Under the pieces are notes generated by a model. The model searched no databases and had not been told where the DNA came from. It was given only the letters and a program-made list of their open reading frames with translations. Source: JALZAQ01 sp038253885 (lineage in GTDB: Bacteria > Gemmatimonadota > Gemmatimonadetes > Gemmatimonadales > Gemmatimonadaceae). Taken from it: a stretch of 17,008 bases of DNA. Made by a program: the position numbers and the translations under genes. Every line of letters begins with the position of its first letter. Within the stretch, counting starts at the first letter, position 1. Location of the stretch: NCBI GenBank assembly GCA_038253885.1, contig JBBSGP010000055.1, positions 1 to 17,008 of the forward strand, given 5' to 3'. Of the stretch, positions 1 to 7,506 are shown in pieces.

Positions 1-1
1 C

Positions 2-1021
2 ATGGTTCAGCCATCGCGGCCGGAGCTCGCGGTGGTGGGTGTCTTCAACCCGGCAGTCATCCGTCATGGAGGAGAGGTGATCCTCCTGCTCCGCGTCGCC
101 GAGGCTCCGCGAGACGTGGCAGAGGGGGAGGTCGCCGCGCCGGTCTACGACCCGGACTCGGGCCGGCTCGAGATCCTGCGCTGGTCCCGCGACACGAGCG
201 GAGTGGATGCGAGCGATCCCCGGATGCTGGTGGTTGACGGCCGGACCTGGCTCACATCGATCTCCCATCTGCGCCTCGCGCGCTCCACCGATGGCGTTCG
301 CTTCCGCGTGGAGCCGGGAGCAGCGATCTCGGCGGCAACGGCCTACGAGTCCTTCGGCGTCGAAGATGCGCGGATCACCGCCGACGACGGCCAGTACTGG
401 ATCAACTACACCGCGGTGTCGCCGCTCGGGATCGCCACCGCGCTCGCCTCGACCACGGACTTCATGACGTTCGAGCGGCACGGGGTCGTCTTCCCACCGC
501 CCAATCGCGACGTGACGATCTTTCCCGAGCGCATCGGCGGCCGCTACGCCGCGCTGCACCGTCCCATGCCGGAGGGGTTGGGCACGCCGGCGATCTGGTA
601 CGCGTCGTCGCGGGACATGCTCGCGTGGGGCGACCATCGACTCGTCGCGACGGCACGCGCCGGGCACTGGGATGACGCCAAGATCGGAGGGGGTGCTGTT
701 CCCTTTCGAGTGCGACGTCATGACCGCGACGGATGGCTCGCCATCTACCACGGTGTTACCCGCTCGCCAACGACGTATTCGCTCGGCGCGCTCTTGCTCG
801 ACGCGCGCGATCCCTCCCGCGTGCTGGGCCGCTCGCGTGAGCCGATTCTCCGGCCCGAAATGCCGTACGAGCGCGAGGGCTTCTTTGGCGGTGTCGTTTT
901 CACCTGCGGAGCGCTCGTCAAGGAAGATGTCGTCCGCGTCTACTACGGCGCGGCCGACGGCGTCACCGCCGTGGCGGACCTGTCACTCGACGAGATTCTC
1001 GCAGACCTCTCCGGTCCGTGA
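2..1021 (+). CDS. GH130 beta-mannoside-type glycoside phosphorylase (5' end probably outside window)
   Basis: A five-bladed beta-propeller enzyme of glycoside hydrolase family 130, whose members mostly phosphorolyse beta-mannosides to mannose 1-phosphate in the cytoplasm. Visible hallmarks are VFNPAV near residue 14, the catalytic-Asp motif GVEDARI (D122), an NRD...FPE stretch (168-175), HRPM at 186-189, a lysine in KIGGGAVPF, the IYHGV strand and a C-terminal YYGAAD. The basic residues associated in this family with phosphate binding (HRP arginine, KIGGG lysine) are kept, which favours phosphorolysis over hydrolysis. No signal peptide is seen. The ATG at position 2 lies where family members usually already have 15-30 residues (a PSRP...VFNP stretch), so it is probably an internal Met and the gene begins upstream. 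The stop TGA overlaps the GTG start of the next gene (GTGA). Exact linkage and sugar partner cannot be read from sequence. Confidence 0.88.
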   Translation: MVQPSRPELAVVGVFNPAVIRHGGEVILLLRVAEAPRDVAEGEVAAPVYDPDSGRLEILRWSRDTSGVDASDPRMLVVDGRTWLTSISHLRLARSTDGVRFRVEPGAAISAATAYESFGVEDARITADDGQYWINYTAVSPLGIATALASTTDFMTFERHGVVFPPPNRDVTIFPERIGGRYAALHRPMPEGLGTPAIWYASSRDMLAWGDHRLVATARAGHWDDAKIGGGAVPFRVRRHDRDGWLAIYHGVTRSPTTYSLGALLLDARDPSRVLGRSREPILRPEMPYEREGFFGGVVFTCGALVKEDVVRVYYGAADGVTAVADLSLDEILADLSGP

Positions 1022-2199
1022 CGTTCGAGCTCGGCATCAACTATTGGCCGCGCCGCAGCGCGATGTACATGTGGCGAGAGCTCGATCTCGGAGAAGTTCG
1101 CGATGAGATGGCGCACATCGCCAGCATCGGCTTCGATGTGGTACGCCTGTTCGCCCTGACCCAGGACTTTCTCCCGCAGCCCCTGACGGTCGCCAGCGAG
1201 ATGATCACCCGTCTGGTTTCCGTCACGGATGCGGCAAAGGGCGCGGGCCTTCGCGTCGTGCCGACCCTCGTGGTGCTCAACATGAGCGGACGCATCTGGT
1301 GGCCGCCATGGATGCTGGATGCACACGGGCGGCCGACAGACCTGTACGGCGATCCGATGGCGCTTCGTTCGCAGGTCGTGCTGGTCGAGACGTGCGCGCG
1401 CGCCCTTGCCGGCGACCCCGCCATTCGCGCGTTCGACCTGACGAACGAGATCGACGATGCACAGCGCCCACAATCGAGAGCTGCCGCGCGCCATTGGGCG
1501 TCGCTCCTCGCCGACACCGTTCGGCGCGCCGCCCCCGGTACGCCCATCCAGATCGGCGCGCATCTGCCTTCGCTCTCCACGGTCAACAACATGCGTATCG
1601 ACGATCTGGCCGCGGTCGCCGATGAGGACGTGATGCACGCCTATCCGCTCTACAGCGACAGTGCACGATCCTTCCTCGACCCGGAGCTGGTGCCGTTTTC
1701 CTGTGCGCTGACCGCGGGCATCGCGGCGCGCGATCGCCGGCCGCTCATGCAGGAGTTCGGGCTGTGCACCGCGCCCCCGGGCTCTTCAGGCCAGACGATC
1801 ACCGACGATTTTCTGGGGCATCGCCGCTCGCAATATCTCGCCTCCGAAATGGAGGCGGAGGCGTATTACGACGTGGTGATGGAGACATTGGTGAGCACGG
1901 GTGCGGCCGGCGCGTATGCGTGGTGCTATGGCGACTACGACGCGCGGCTCTTCGACCGGCCGCCGCTCGACACCGCCATTCGAGAGCGTACCTTCGGTCT
2001 GGTGCGCCCCGACGGAACCGAGAAACCAGCGACCAGGGTATTTCGAGCACTGAGGCAGCTTCGCGATGCGGGCGCGGTGCGCCAGCCGGCGGTGACCGGC
2101 ATCCTGGATGTCAGCGCCGACGAGTACTATCGCGCGCCGCGGGCGCACTTCGATCGTCTCTACGCTCGGTGGCTGACGAGCCGTCTCCCCCCTGCATGA
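1018..2199 (+). CDS. GH5-like (clan GH-A) cytoplasmic glycosidase, possible beta-mannosidase/mannanase
   Basis: A 393-residue TIM-barrel glycoside hydrolase resembling family 5. Seen: GINYWPRR at the first strand; FDVVRLFAL on an early strand; FDLTNEID with N143-E144, the clan GH-A acid/base signature; LMQEFG with E246 as nucleophile; and AYAWCYGDYD near the last strand, where GH5 enzymes carry a substrate-contacting tryptophan. Both catalytic glutamates are present, so it should be active. There is no signal peptide or membrane segment, so it probably acts in the cytoplasm on imported oligosaccharides. The GTG start at 1018 is chosen because it gives a 4-base GTGA overlap with the preceding GH130 and places GINYWP at the N-terminus. 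It ends in an ATGA overlap with the second GH130. Sitting between two GH130 genes argues for a mannoside substrate, but that is inference; GH5 also contains glucanases and others. Confidence 0.82.
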   Translation: MTFELGINYWPRRSAMYMWRELDLGEVRDEMAHIASIGFDVVRLFALTQDFLPQPLTVASEMITRLVSVTDAAKGAGLRVVPTLVVLNMSGRIWWPPWMLDAHGRPTDLYGDPMALRSQVVLVETCARALAGDPAIRAFDLTNEIDDAQRPQSRAAARHWASLLADTVRRAAPGTPIQIGAHLPSLSTVNNMRIDDLAAVADEDVMHAYPLYSDSARSFLDPELVPFSCALTAGIAARDRRPLMQEFGLCTAPPGSSGQTITDDFLGHRRSQYLASEMEAEAYYDVVMETLVSTGAAGAYAWCYGDYDARLFDRPPLDTAIRERTFGLVRPDGTEKPATRVFRALRQLRDAGAVRQPAVTGILDVSADEYYRAPRAHFDRLYARWLTSRLPPA

Positions 2200-3182
2200 T
2201 CGCACCACTCGAGCGCCTCTCCGCCAATCCGCTGGTTCGGCCCTCCCAGATCCCGTACGCGCGCGCCAGCGGATCTTTCAACCCGGCGGCCGCTATCGAT
2301 CATGCGAGCGGACGGGTGGTCCTGCTCGTTCGCGTCTTCGAGGAGGACACACGCCGGTCGTCTCTCGCTCTCGCGCTCTCGGCGGATGGCCGCCAGATCG
2401 ATGAGATCTGGGACCGCCCAGCCATACGCCGCGAGGCTCCGTACGAGGAGTGGGGCGTCGAGGACGCCCGCATCACCTGGCTCGCGGACGAGGGACGTTA
2501 CGCCATCACCTACACCGGCTACTCGCCAGCAGGGCCTCGCGTCTGCATGATCACTACCGACGATCTGCTGTCGCCGGAGCGTTACCGGCGTCACGGACCG
2601 CGCATCGCGGGTGACAACAAGAACTGCGTGATCCTCCCCGAGAAACTCGACGGCCACTACGTGATTCTCCACCGGCCCATGCCCCGTATCGTGTGCGCGC
2701 GGGTGCGCTCGCTCGAGGAAGAATGGCCCGCGACCGGTGTGCCGCTGGTCGGCCCGCGGCCCGACACGTGGCGGAGCTCTCGCGTTGGTGCCGGGGCGCC
2801 GCCCATCCGGACCGACATCGGGTGGCTCTTTCCCTTTCACGGTGCGACATCCATCGAGGAAGGCAATGTCTACTCGATGGGATGGTGCGTGCTCGATGGG
2901 GAGCATCCCGAAACGGTGCGCTTCGTGTCCGACGCCGTGGCGCTCACTCCGGAAGCGCCATACGAGGTCGAGCACCGAGATATTCCGCAGGTCGACCCGG
3001 CCAATTTCAAGACCGGGGTAAGGGTCGTCTTTCCCGAGGGTCTGGTCGAGCGCGACGACGATCTCATCGTCTACTACGGTGCCGCCGACGTCTCGGTGGG
3101 CGGCGCGAGCGTCGACAAGCGTGACCTCGTCGCTTCGATCGATGAGGCGATCACGGGTCGGCTCGGAGGGGTGCCTCTCTGA
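2196..3182 (+). CDS. Second GH130 glycoside phosphorylase
   Basis: A complete 328-residue GH130 protein starting at ATG 2196, which overlaps the preceding stop (ATGA). The frame is open upstream to 1764, but that part is a shadow of the GH5-like gene and lacks family motifs. The N-terminus has the expected NPLVRPSQIP and SFNPAA, and the catalytic Asp is D90 in WGVEDARIT. NKNCVILPEK and HRPM (159-162) follow, then RVGAGAPPI, where arginine replaces the lysine of the first copy, FPFHGA, and a C-terminal VYYGAAD. Family knowledge points to beta-mannoside phosphorolysis. The two copies differ clearly in sequence and in the basic residue of the xxGxGxPP loop, so they probably divide labour by chain length or linkage rather than being a recent duplication. 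Its stop shares one base with the next start (TGATG). Confidence 0.88.
   Translation: MIAPLERLSANPLVRPSQIPYARASGSFNPAAAIDHASGRVVLLVRVFEEDTRRSSLALALSADGRQIDEIWDRPAIRREAPYEEWGVEDARITWLADEGRYAITYTGYSPAGPRVCMITTDDLLSPERYRRHGPRIAGDNKNCVILPEKLDGHYVILHRPMPRIVCARVRSLEEEWPATGVPLVGPRPDTWRSSRVGAGAPPIRTDIGWLFPFHGATSIEEGNVYSMGWCVLDGEHPETVRFVSDAVALTPEAPYEVEHRDIPQVDPANFKTGVRVVFPEGLVERDDDLIVYYGAADVSVGGASVDKRDLVASIDEAITGRLGGVPL
3165..3171 (+). promoter_or_regulatory. Ribosome binding site for the toroid-SBP fusion gene
   Basis: GGAGGGG lies 10 bases before ATG 3182, inside the end of the second GH130. It is one of the few strong Shine-Dalgarno matches in this operon and supports the start at 3182. Strong independent initiation would suit a binding protein, which is usually made in excess over its permease. 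Confidence 0.55.
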
Positions 3183-5803
3183 TGTCGATTAAGCCCGCCC
3201 AACGCCGGGACATCCGGGTCGCGCTCCTGGCCCTCCTCGCCCTCGGGAGCTCGTGCCAGCGCCGCGCCACATCCGTCACCGAGACCTCGAGGGCTCCACC
3301 GATCCGTCTGTCGCTGGAGCATCTCTCGCGGTTGGGCCTGAGCCTTGTCGTGAAGGGACGGCCGGTGCACGCGGTCGCGCTGTACGCCGAGGCGCCCGGC
3401 TACCGTCCCACGCCGTCGCCGGCGCGGGATGGGTTCGAGGGCGTCGCCAGCGTCGACGACGCCGCGCGCGCGGTGGTCGCCTACCTGCGCGCCTACGAGG
3501 TGACGGGAGACACACGCGCGCGCGATGAGGCGCTCGCACTGCTCGCGTTCGTTGTAGCGATGGAGGAGGGTGACGGCGAGTTCGTCAATTTTGTCGACGC
3601 GCAGGGTCGGCTGAATCGCAAAGCACCCAGTAGCCGCAAGAGCATGTCGTACTGGGGCGCGCGCAGCCTGTGGGCGCTCGGCGAAGCGGTACGGATCCTC
3701 GGTGCTGATCAGGTGGATGCCCTGCCCGGGGCCCGGCCCGCGTTGGAGCGCGGGGTGGCGCGAGTGCAGCGCGAGGTGGACGCGGGTCGGATGATCGGCG
3801 CATCGGCGACCGCCACCGCGGAGGCGTTGCTCGGTGTGCTGGCGCTGCAGCGCGGCGAGCCCTCGCCAGCGAGGGCGGCACTGGCGGGACGCATGGCGGA
3901 TCTCCTCGTGCCCCTCGCCACGGGCAATGCCGACTCGGCGCCCTGGGGTGCGCGACTCGACCACGCAGGGGCGCCGTGGCACGCATGGGGATCGCGGTCG
4001 ACGGAAGCGCTCGCCACCGCCGCTGTCGTGCTCCAACGACCGGATCTCGCCGCCGCTGCGCGCCAGGAAGCGGATGCGCTCTGGGGGCGATTCCTGCTCG
4101 CCGGCGCCGTGGCGTCGGAGGTCGCGCCCGACGGGACCGCAAAGTGGTACCCGCAGATCGCGTACGGCGTCGGTCCGATCGTCGAGGGATATCTCGCTCT
4201 CGCGGAGGCGACGGGCGAGCGCCGGTACTCGGTGTTTGCCGGACTCGTCGCCGGCTGGTTCGTTGGCTCGAACGCGGCGCACGAGCGCATGTACGACGAG
4301 ACCACCGGCCGTACCTACGACGGGATCGATGGGCCATCTTCGACGCAGGTCAATCGGAACGCTGGTGCCGAATCAACAATCGAGTCGCTACTCGTGCTAC
4401 AACGCGTCAGGGGTGATCCTGACGCCGCCGAGTACATGTTCTACCGCGCCGCCGGCGCTCGGGCGACCTCGCTCGCCCACGTCCCGGACGTGCGAGAGTT
4501 CGTCCGCCCGAACGGAGGCGGAGCCCGCATCGTCCTGCATCGAGGCACGGTTGGCGTCGAGATCGCCGACTCGCGCAGTGCGGCCGCCCCGATCACTCTG
4601 ACGTACTGGCCCGCCGCCAACCCCGCCGAGGTGCGGCTTGCGACCCGTCTTGTCGCACGGTGGAACGCCGAGCATCCCGACGTGCACGTGCGCGTCCAGC
4701 CGTTACCGGCGGGCCGCTCCTCGGAGGAGGTGCTGCTCGCCGCCATCGTCGCCAAGGCGACGCCCGACGTCTCGTCGAACGTGTCGTCAGCGCTCCTGTC
4801 GCGCCTCGTTCGCGCGCGCGCGGTCGTGCGTCTCGACAATCGCGTCTCGACCGCGGCGCGGCTTCAGGAGCGCACGACCTCCGCCATGCTCGCCCCCCTC
4901 CGTCTGTCCGACAGCGGCGTGTACGCGTTTCCGTGGAAGACGAATCCAGAGATGCTGATGTACAATGTCGACCTCCTCGCCGCCGCCGGCGTCGCCCCGC
5001 CGCGAACGCAGAGCGAGCTCATCAACGCGTTCCGGCGACTCGCGCGCGATACCGACGGCGACGGCCGACTGGACCGGTGGGCGCTCTGGGCACCTCTCAA
5101 GACGACCTGGTTCGAGCGTTTCTACGATTTCTATCCGCTCTATCTCGCAAGCTCCGGTGGCCGAACGCTCATCGCGCACGGCCGGGTGGACTTCGACAAC
5201 GATGCGGCTATCGGGGCGATGACGCTGTTGCGACGCGGATTCGCCGAGGGACTACTCCCTCGGTCGAACTTCGCTCTCGGGCGGGATCCGTTCACGGACG
5301 GAACGGTGGCCATGAAGATCATCGGGCCATGGTTCGTTCGTGAGCTCGAGGAGCTCAAGGTGTCCGGCTTACGATACGACGTCACCCCCGTCCCGTTCGC
5401 CGATGGCACCCGGCCAGAGGACCGCTTCGCTTTCGGCGATCTACGCAACATCGCGATCTTCTCCACGACGCGTCACCCCGACGCGGCCGCCCGCTTCGTC
5501 GCCTACCTCACCTCCCCCGCTGCGGATCGCCTGCTGATCGAGGAGGCGAGCCAACTACCGTACCGGCGCGCCCTCGCCTCCGATTCCCGCTTTATCGCCT
5601 CGCTGGCACGGTGGCCCACGCTCGCGACCTACGCGAAGTACGTGGAGCACACGCGTGACCTCGACCTCGATCCCGATGTTGTCGAGATCTTCGATGTGAT
5701 CTCCGATGCGTACGAGGCAGCGGCGATCTACGGTACCGTGCCGGTGCGACGCGCCCTCTCCAAGGCGGCGGCCGAAGCCACCAAGATTCTCGATGCGCGC
5801 TGA
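3182..5803 (+). CDS. Lipoprotein fusing an (alpha/alpha)-toroid domain to an ABC family 1 sugar-binding domain
   Basis: 873 residues with two parts. Residues 1-25 look like a lipoprotein signal: a basic start (KPAQRRD), a Leu/Ala-rich core and LGSSC with C25 as possible lipid site. Residues about 35-435 are helix-rich with toroid-like repeats: VDDAARA (D92, D93), a YWGARSLWALGE segment, AWGSRS, and NRNAGAESTIESLL (E397). This resembles (alpha/alpha)-barrel domains of carbohydrate-active proteins; I cannot assign a family or catalytic residues. Residues about 470-873 are an extracellular solute-binding protein family 1 domain: ITLTYWPA opening, FPWKTNPEMLMYN, a calcium-loop-like DTDGDGRLDRW (623-633), and MKIIGPW. 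That domain alone is near 400 residues, the normal length for such proteins, so the N-terminal half is a true addition. It precedes two permeases and an ATPase, making it the importer's receptor. Whether the N-terminal domain cleaves, binds or only presents substrate is unknown. Confidence 0.82.
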   Translation: MSIKPAQRRDIRVALLALLALGSSCQRRATSVTETSRAPPIRLSLEHLSRLGLSLVVKGRPVHAVALYAEAPGYRPTPSPARDGFEGVASVDDAARAVVAYLRAYEVTGDTRARDEALALLAFVVAMEEGDGEFVNFVDAQGRLNRKAPSSRKSMSYWGARSLWALGEAVRILGADQVDALPGARPALERGVARVQREVDAGRMIGASATATAEALLGVLALQRGEPSPARAALAGRMADLLVPLATGNADSAPWGARLDHAGAPWHAWGSRSTEALATAAVVLQRPDLAAAARQEADALWGRFLLAGAVASEVAPDGTAKWYPQIAYGVGPIVEGYLALAEATGERRYSVFAGLVAGWFVGSNAAHERMYDETTGRTYDGIDGPSSTQVNRNAGAESTIESLLVLQRVRGDPDAAEYMFYRAAGARATSLAHVPDVREFVRPNGGGARIVLHRGTVGVEIADSRSAAAPITLTYWPAANPAEVRLATRLVARWNAEHPDVHVRVQPLPAGRSSEEVLLAAIVAKATPDVSSNVSSALLSRLVRARAVVRLDNRVSTAARLQERTTSAMLAPLRLSDSGVYAFPWKTNPEMLMYNVDLLAAAGVAPPRTQSELINAFRRLARDTDGDGRLDRWALWAPLKTTWFERFYDFYPLYLASSGGRTLIAHGRVDFDNDAAIGAMTLLRRGFAEGLLPRSNFALGRDPFTDGTVAMKIIGPWFVRELEELKVSGLRYDVTPVPFADGTRPEDRFAFGDLRNIAIFSTTRHPDAAARFVAYLTSPAADRLLIEEASQLPYRRALASDSRFIASLARWPTLATYAKYVEHTRDLDLDPDVVEIFDVISDAYEAAAIYGTVPVRRALSKAAAEATKILDAR

Positions 5804-6665
5804 GGCGGTCGAGGAGCGCTCGGGCTGGCTGCTGGCGGTGCCCTACGCTGGCTTCCTTCTGGCGTTCGCCGCATACCCGATCCTGTTCGCGCTCGTTCTC
5901 GTCGTGCTGCAGTGGGATCTGGTGACAGCGCCAACGTTCGCGGGACTGGACAACGTCATCCTGCTCTCGCACGACGCGCGCTTCTGGCAGGCGGTCGCGA
6001 ACACCTTCGTCTTCCTCGCCATCCACGTGCCGCTCCAGGTCGTGACGGCACTGGCGCTGGCCCTCGCTCTCAATCGTCCGCTGGCCTTCCGGGGCTTCTG
6101 GCGTGCGTCGTTCTTTCTCCCCGTCGTGATCTCCGGCGCTGTCGTCGCCATCCTCTGGAACTCGCTCTACGCCACCGATGTCGGCCTGATCAACCAGCTG
6201 CTCGCGCGCGTCGGGGTCGCGCCCGTACCGTGGCTCACCGATCCCAGAACGGCCATGCCGGCGATCGCCATCATGGTGACGTGGAAGAACGTCGGCTTCT
6301 ATGTGATCATCTACCTCGCCGGCCTGCAGTATATCCCGCGCAGCTGCCAGGAGGCGATCGAGCTCGAGGGGGCGTCCGACTGGCAGCGCTTTCGCTATCT
6401 CACGCTCCCGCTGCTCCTGCCGCAGACGATTCTGGTCGTCACCCTCTCGACCATCAACGGCTTTCAACTGTTCATCGAGCCGTACGTGATGACCGGTGGA
6501 GGCCCTCTCCGGCGCACGTACTCGATCGTGCTCTATCTCTACACCAACGCCTTTTCCTACCAGAAGATGGGCTACGCGGCGACGATCGGGGTCGCGCTGG
6601 CTCTGATCATCGGCGCGGTGGTTGTCCTGCAGCGGCGCGTCATCGGGACGGCGGAGGCGGCGTGA
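5793..6665 (+). CDS. CUT1-type sugar ABC transporter permease (MalF/UgpA-like)
   Basis: A 290-residue inner-membrane permease, first of a pair. About six hydrophobic helices are visible, starting with WLLAVPYAGFLLAF. The cytoplasmic ATPase-coupling loop is well kept: EAIELEGAS with E187 and G193, followed by WQRFRYLTLPLLLP. SFFLPVVISG and TWKNVGFY are typical of the MalF/UgpA branch of carbohydrate permeases. The start ATG 5793 is preferred over an upstream in-frame start at 5706, because the extra 29 residues are Arg/Pro-rich and only mirror the preceding gene. This start overlaps the binding-protein stop by 11 bases. It should pair with the following permease and the nearby ATPase to move the oligosaccharide delivered by the fused binding protein. 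Confidence 0.93.
   Translation: MRAEAVEERSGWLLAVPYAGFLLAFAAYPILFALVLVVLQWDLVTAPTFAGLDNVILLSHDARFWQAVANTFVFLAIHVPLQVVTALALALALNRPLAFRGFWRASFFLPVVISGAVVAILWNSLYATDVGLINQLLARVGVAPVPWLTDPRTAMPAIAIMVTWKNVGFYVIIYLAGLQYIPRSCQEAIELEGASDWQRFRYLTLPLLLPQTILVVTLSTINGFQLFIEPYVMTGGGPLRRTYSIVLYLYTNAFSYQKMGYAATIGVALALIIGAVVVLQRRVIGTAEAA
6653..6657 (+). promoter_or_regulatory. Ribosome binding site deciding the GTG start of the second permease
   Basis: GGAGG sits 4 bases before GTG 6662, inside the last codons of the first permease. It supports initiation at 6662, where the start overlaps the previous stop as GTGA. Confidence 0.5.
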
Positions 6666-7477
6666 GGTCGGTCCGGCGTGTCGCTCTGTATGGGGTGCTG
6701 GCGCTCGCCGCCGTCACCTTCATCTATCCATTTCTCTGGATGGCGTCGAGCACGCTCAAGCCGCCATCCGAGGTCGGTTCGCTGTCGCTGTTCCCCGGCC
6801 ACATCACGCTCGACAATTACCGCAAGATGTGGGAGCGGGCGCCGTTCGGCCGCGCGCTCCTCAACAGCGCATTCGTGGCGACGACCATCACCGCCGCTGT
6901 CCTGGTGCTCGGCTCGATGACGGCGTACGCGATGGCCCGGCTGCGATTCCGGGGGCGGCCCCTCCTCAATGCCGCCACGTTGGCCGTGCTCATGGTTCCC
7001 GGACAGCTCACGCTCATTCCGCTCTACACCGTGATGGTGAAACTCGGCTGGATCGACACGTACGCGGCGCTCATCGTTCCGTACGTGTTCAACGCGACCG
7101 CCGTGCTGATGCTACGGCAGTTTTTCCTACAGATTCCGCAATCACTCGTCGATTCCGGACGCATGGACGGTATGGGCGAGCTGCGCATCCTCTTCACGAT
7201 CTTCTGGCCGCTGGCGAAGCCGGCGCTCGCCATCGTCGCGATCTTCACTTTCATGGGATCGTGGAACGAGGTGCTATGGCCGTTGCTCGTTGTCCGTGAC
7301 CAGCGACTCATGACCCTCCCGCAGCTGCTCACGGTGTTCGCGCTGGGCGGTGGCGCGGGGTCGATCGGCGTCTCGCTCGCCTCGGCGATGGTGCTGGTCG
7401 TGCCAGTCGTCGTGGCGTACGCGTTCCTGCAGCGCTACTTCATCGAGAGCATGGCGGGCGCCGGTATCAAAGGCTGA
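6662..7477 (+). CDS. CUT1-type sugar ABC transporter permease (MalG/UgpE-like)
   Basis: A 271-residue second permease, starting at GTG 6662 in a GTGA overlap with the first. The frame is open well upstream but that region is a shadow. The N-terminus reads VALYGVLALAAVTFIYPFLWM, then STLKPPSEV, the usual MalG/UgpE layout of a first helix followed by a short periplasmic stretch. Further helices and SWNEVLWPLLVV match the family. The coupling loop is degenerate: the position normally EAA reads DSG (164-166), with RMDG (167-170) and WPLAKPAL intact. The other permease has a better EAA loop, so the heterodimer is asymmetric but probably functional. It ends 29 bases before the ATPase gene. Confidence 0.92.
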   Translation: MRSVRRVALYGVLALAAVTFIYPFLWMASSTLKPPSEVGSLSLFPGHITLDNYRKMWERAPFGRALLNSAFVATTITAAVLVLGSMTAYAMARLRFRGRPLLNAATLAVLMVPGQLTLIPLYTVMVKLGWIDTYAALIVPYVFNATAVLMLRQFFLQIPQSLVDSGRMDGMGELRILFTIFWPLAKPALAIVAIFTFMGSWNEVLWPLLVVRDQRLMTLPQLLTVFALGGGAGSIGVSLASAMVLVVPVVVAYAFLQRYFIESMAGAGIKG

Positions 7478-7496
7478 GATCGCTCGCACTCTTCCT

Positions 7497-7500
7497 GAGG
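7497..7500 (+). promoter_or_regulatory. Ribosome binding site of the ABC ATPase gene
   Basis: GAGG lies 6 bases before ATG 7507 in the 29-base gap after the second permease. This is the only intergenic gap within the + strand operon. Confidence 0.45.
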
Positions 7501-7506
7501 CACGAG

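Noticed and set aside
1764..2195. N-terminal extension of the second GH130 by 144 codons
   Set aside because: The segment overlaps the conserved catalytic half of the GH5-like gene in another frame and is Arg-rich; ATG 2196 gives the normal family N-terminus and an ATGA overlap.
3074..4282. - strand open frame (402 codons) opposite the toroid domain
   Set aside because: Arg-rich shadow with no motif and no export or ribosome site; the + strand gene is supported by operon overlaps.
5706..5792. Upstream start for the first permease
   Set aside because: The added residues are Arg/Pro-rich and lie within the binding-protein C-terminus; ATG 5793 begins directly before the first membrane helix.
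5912..6661. 250-codon upstream extension of the second permease
   Set aside because: It is a shadow of the first permease; GTG 6662 has a ribosome site and starts at the expected first helix.
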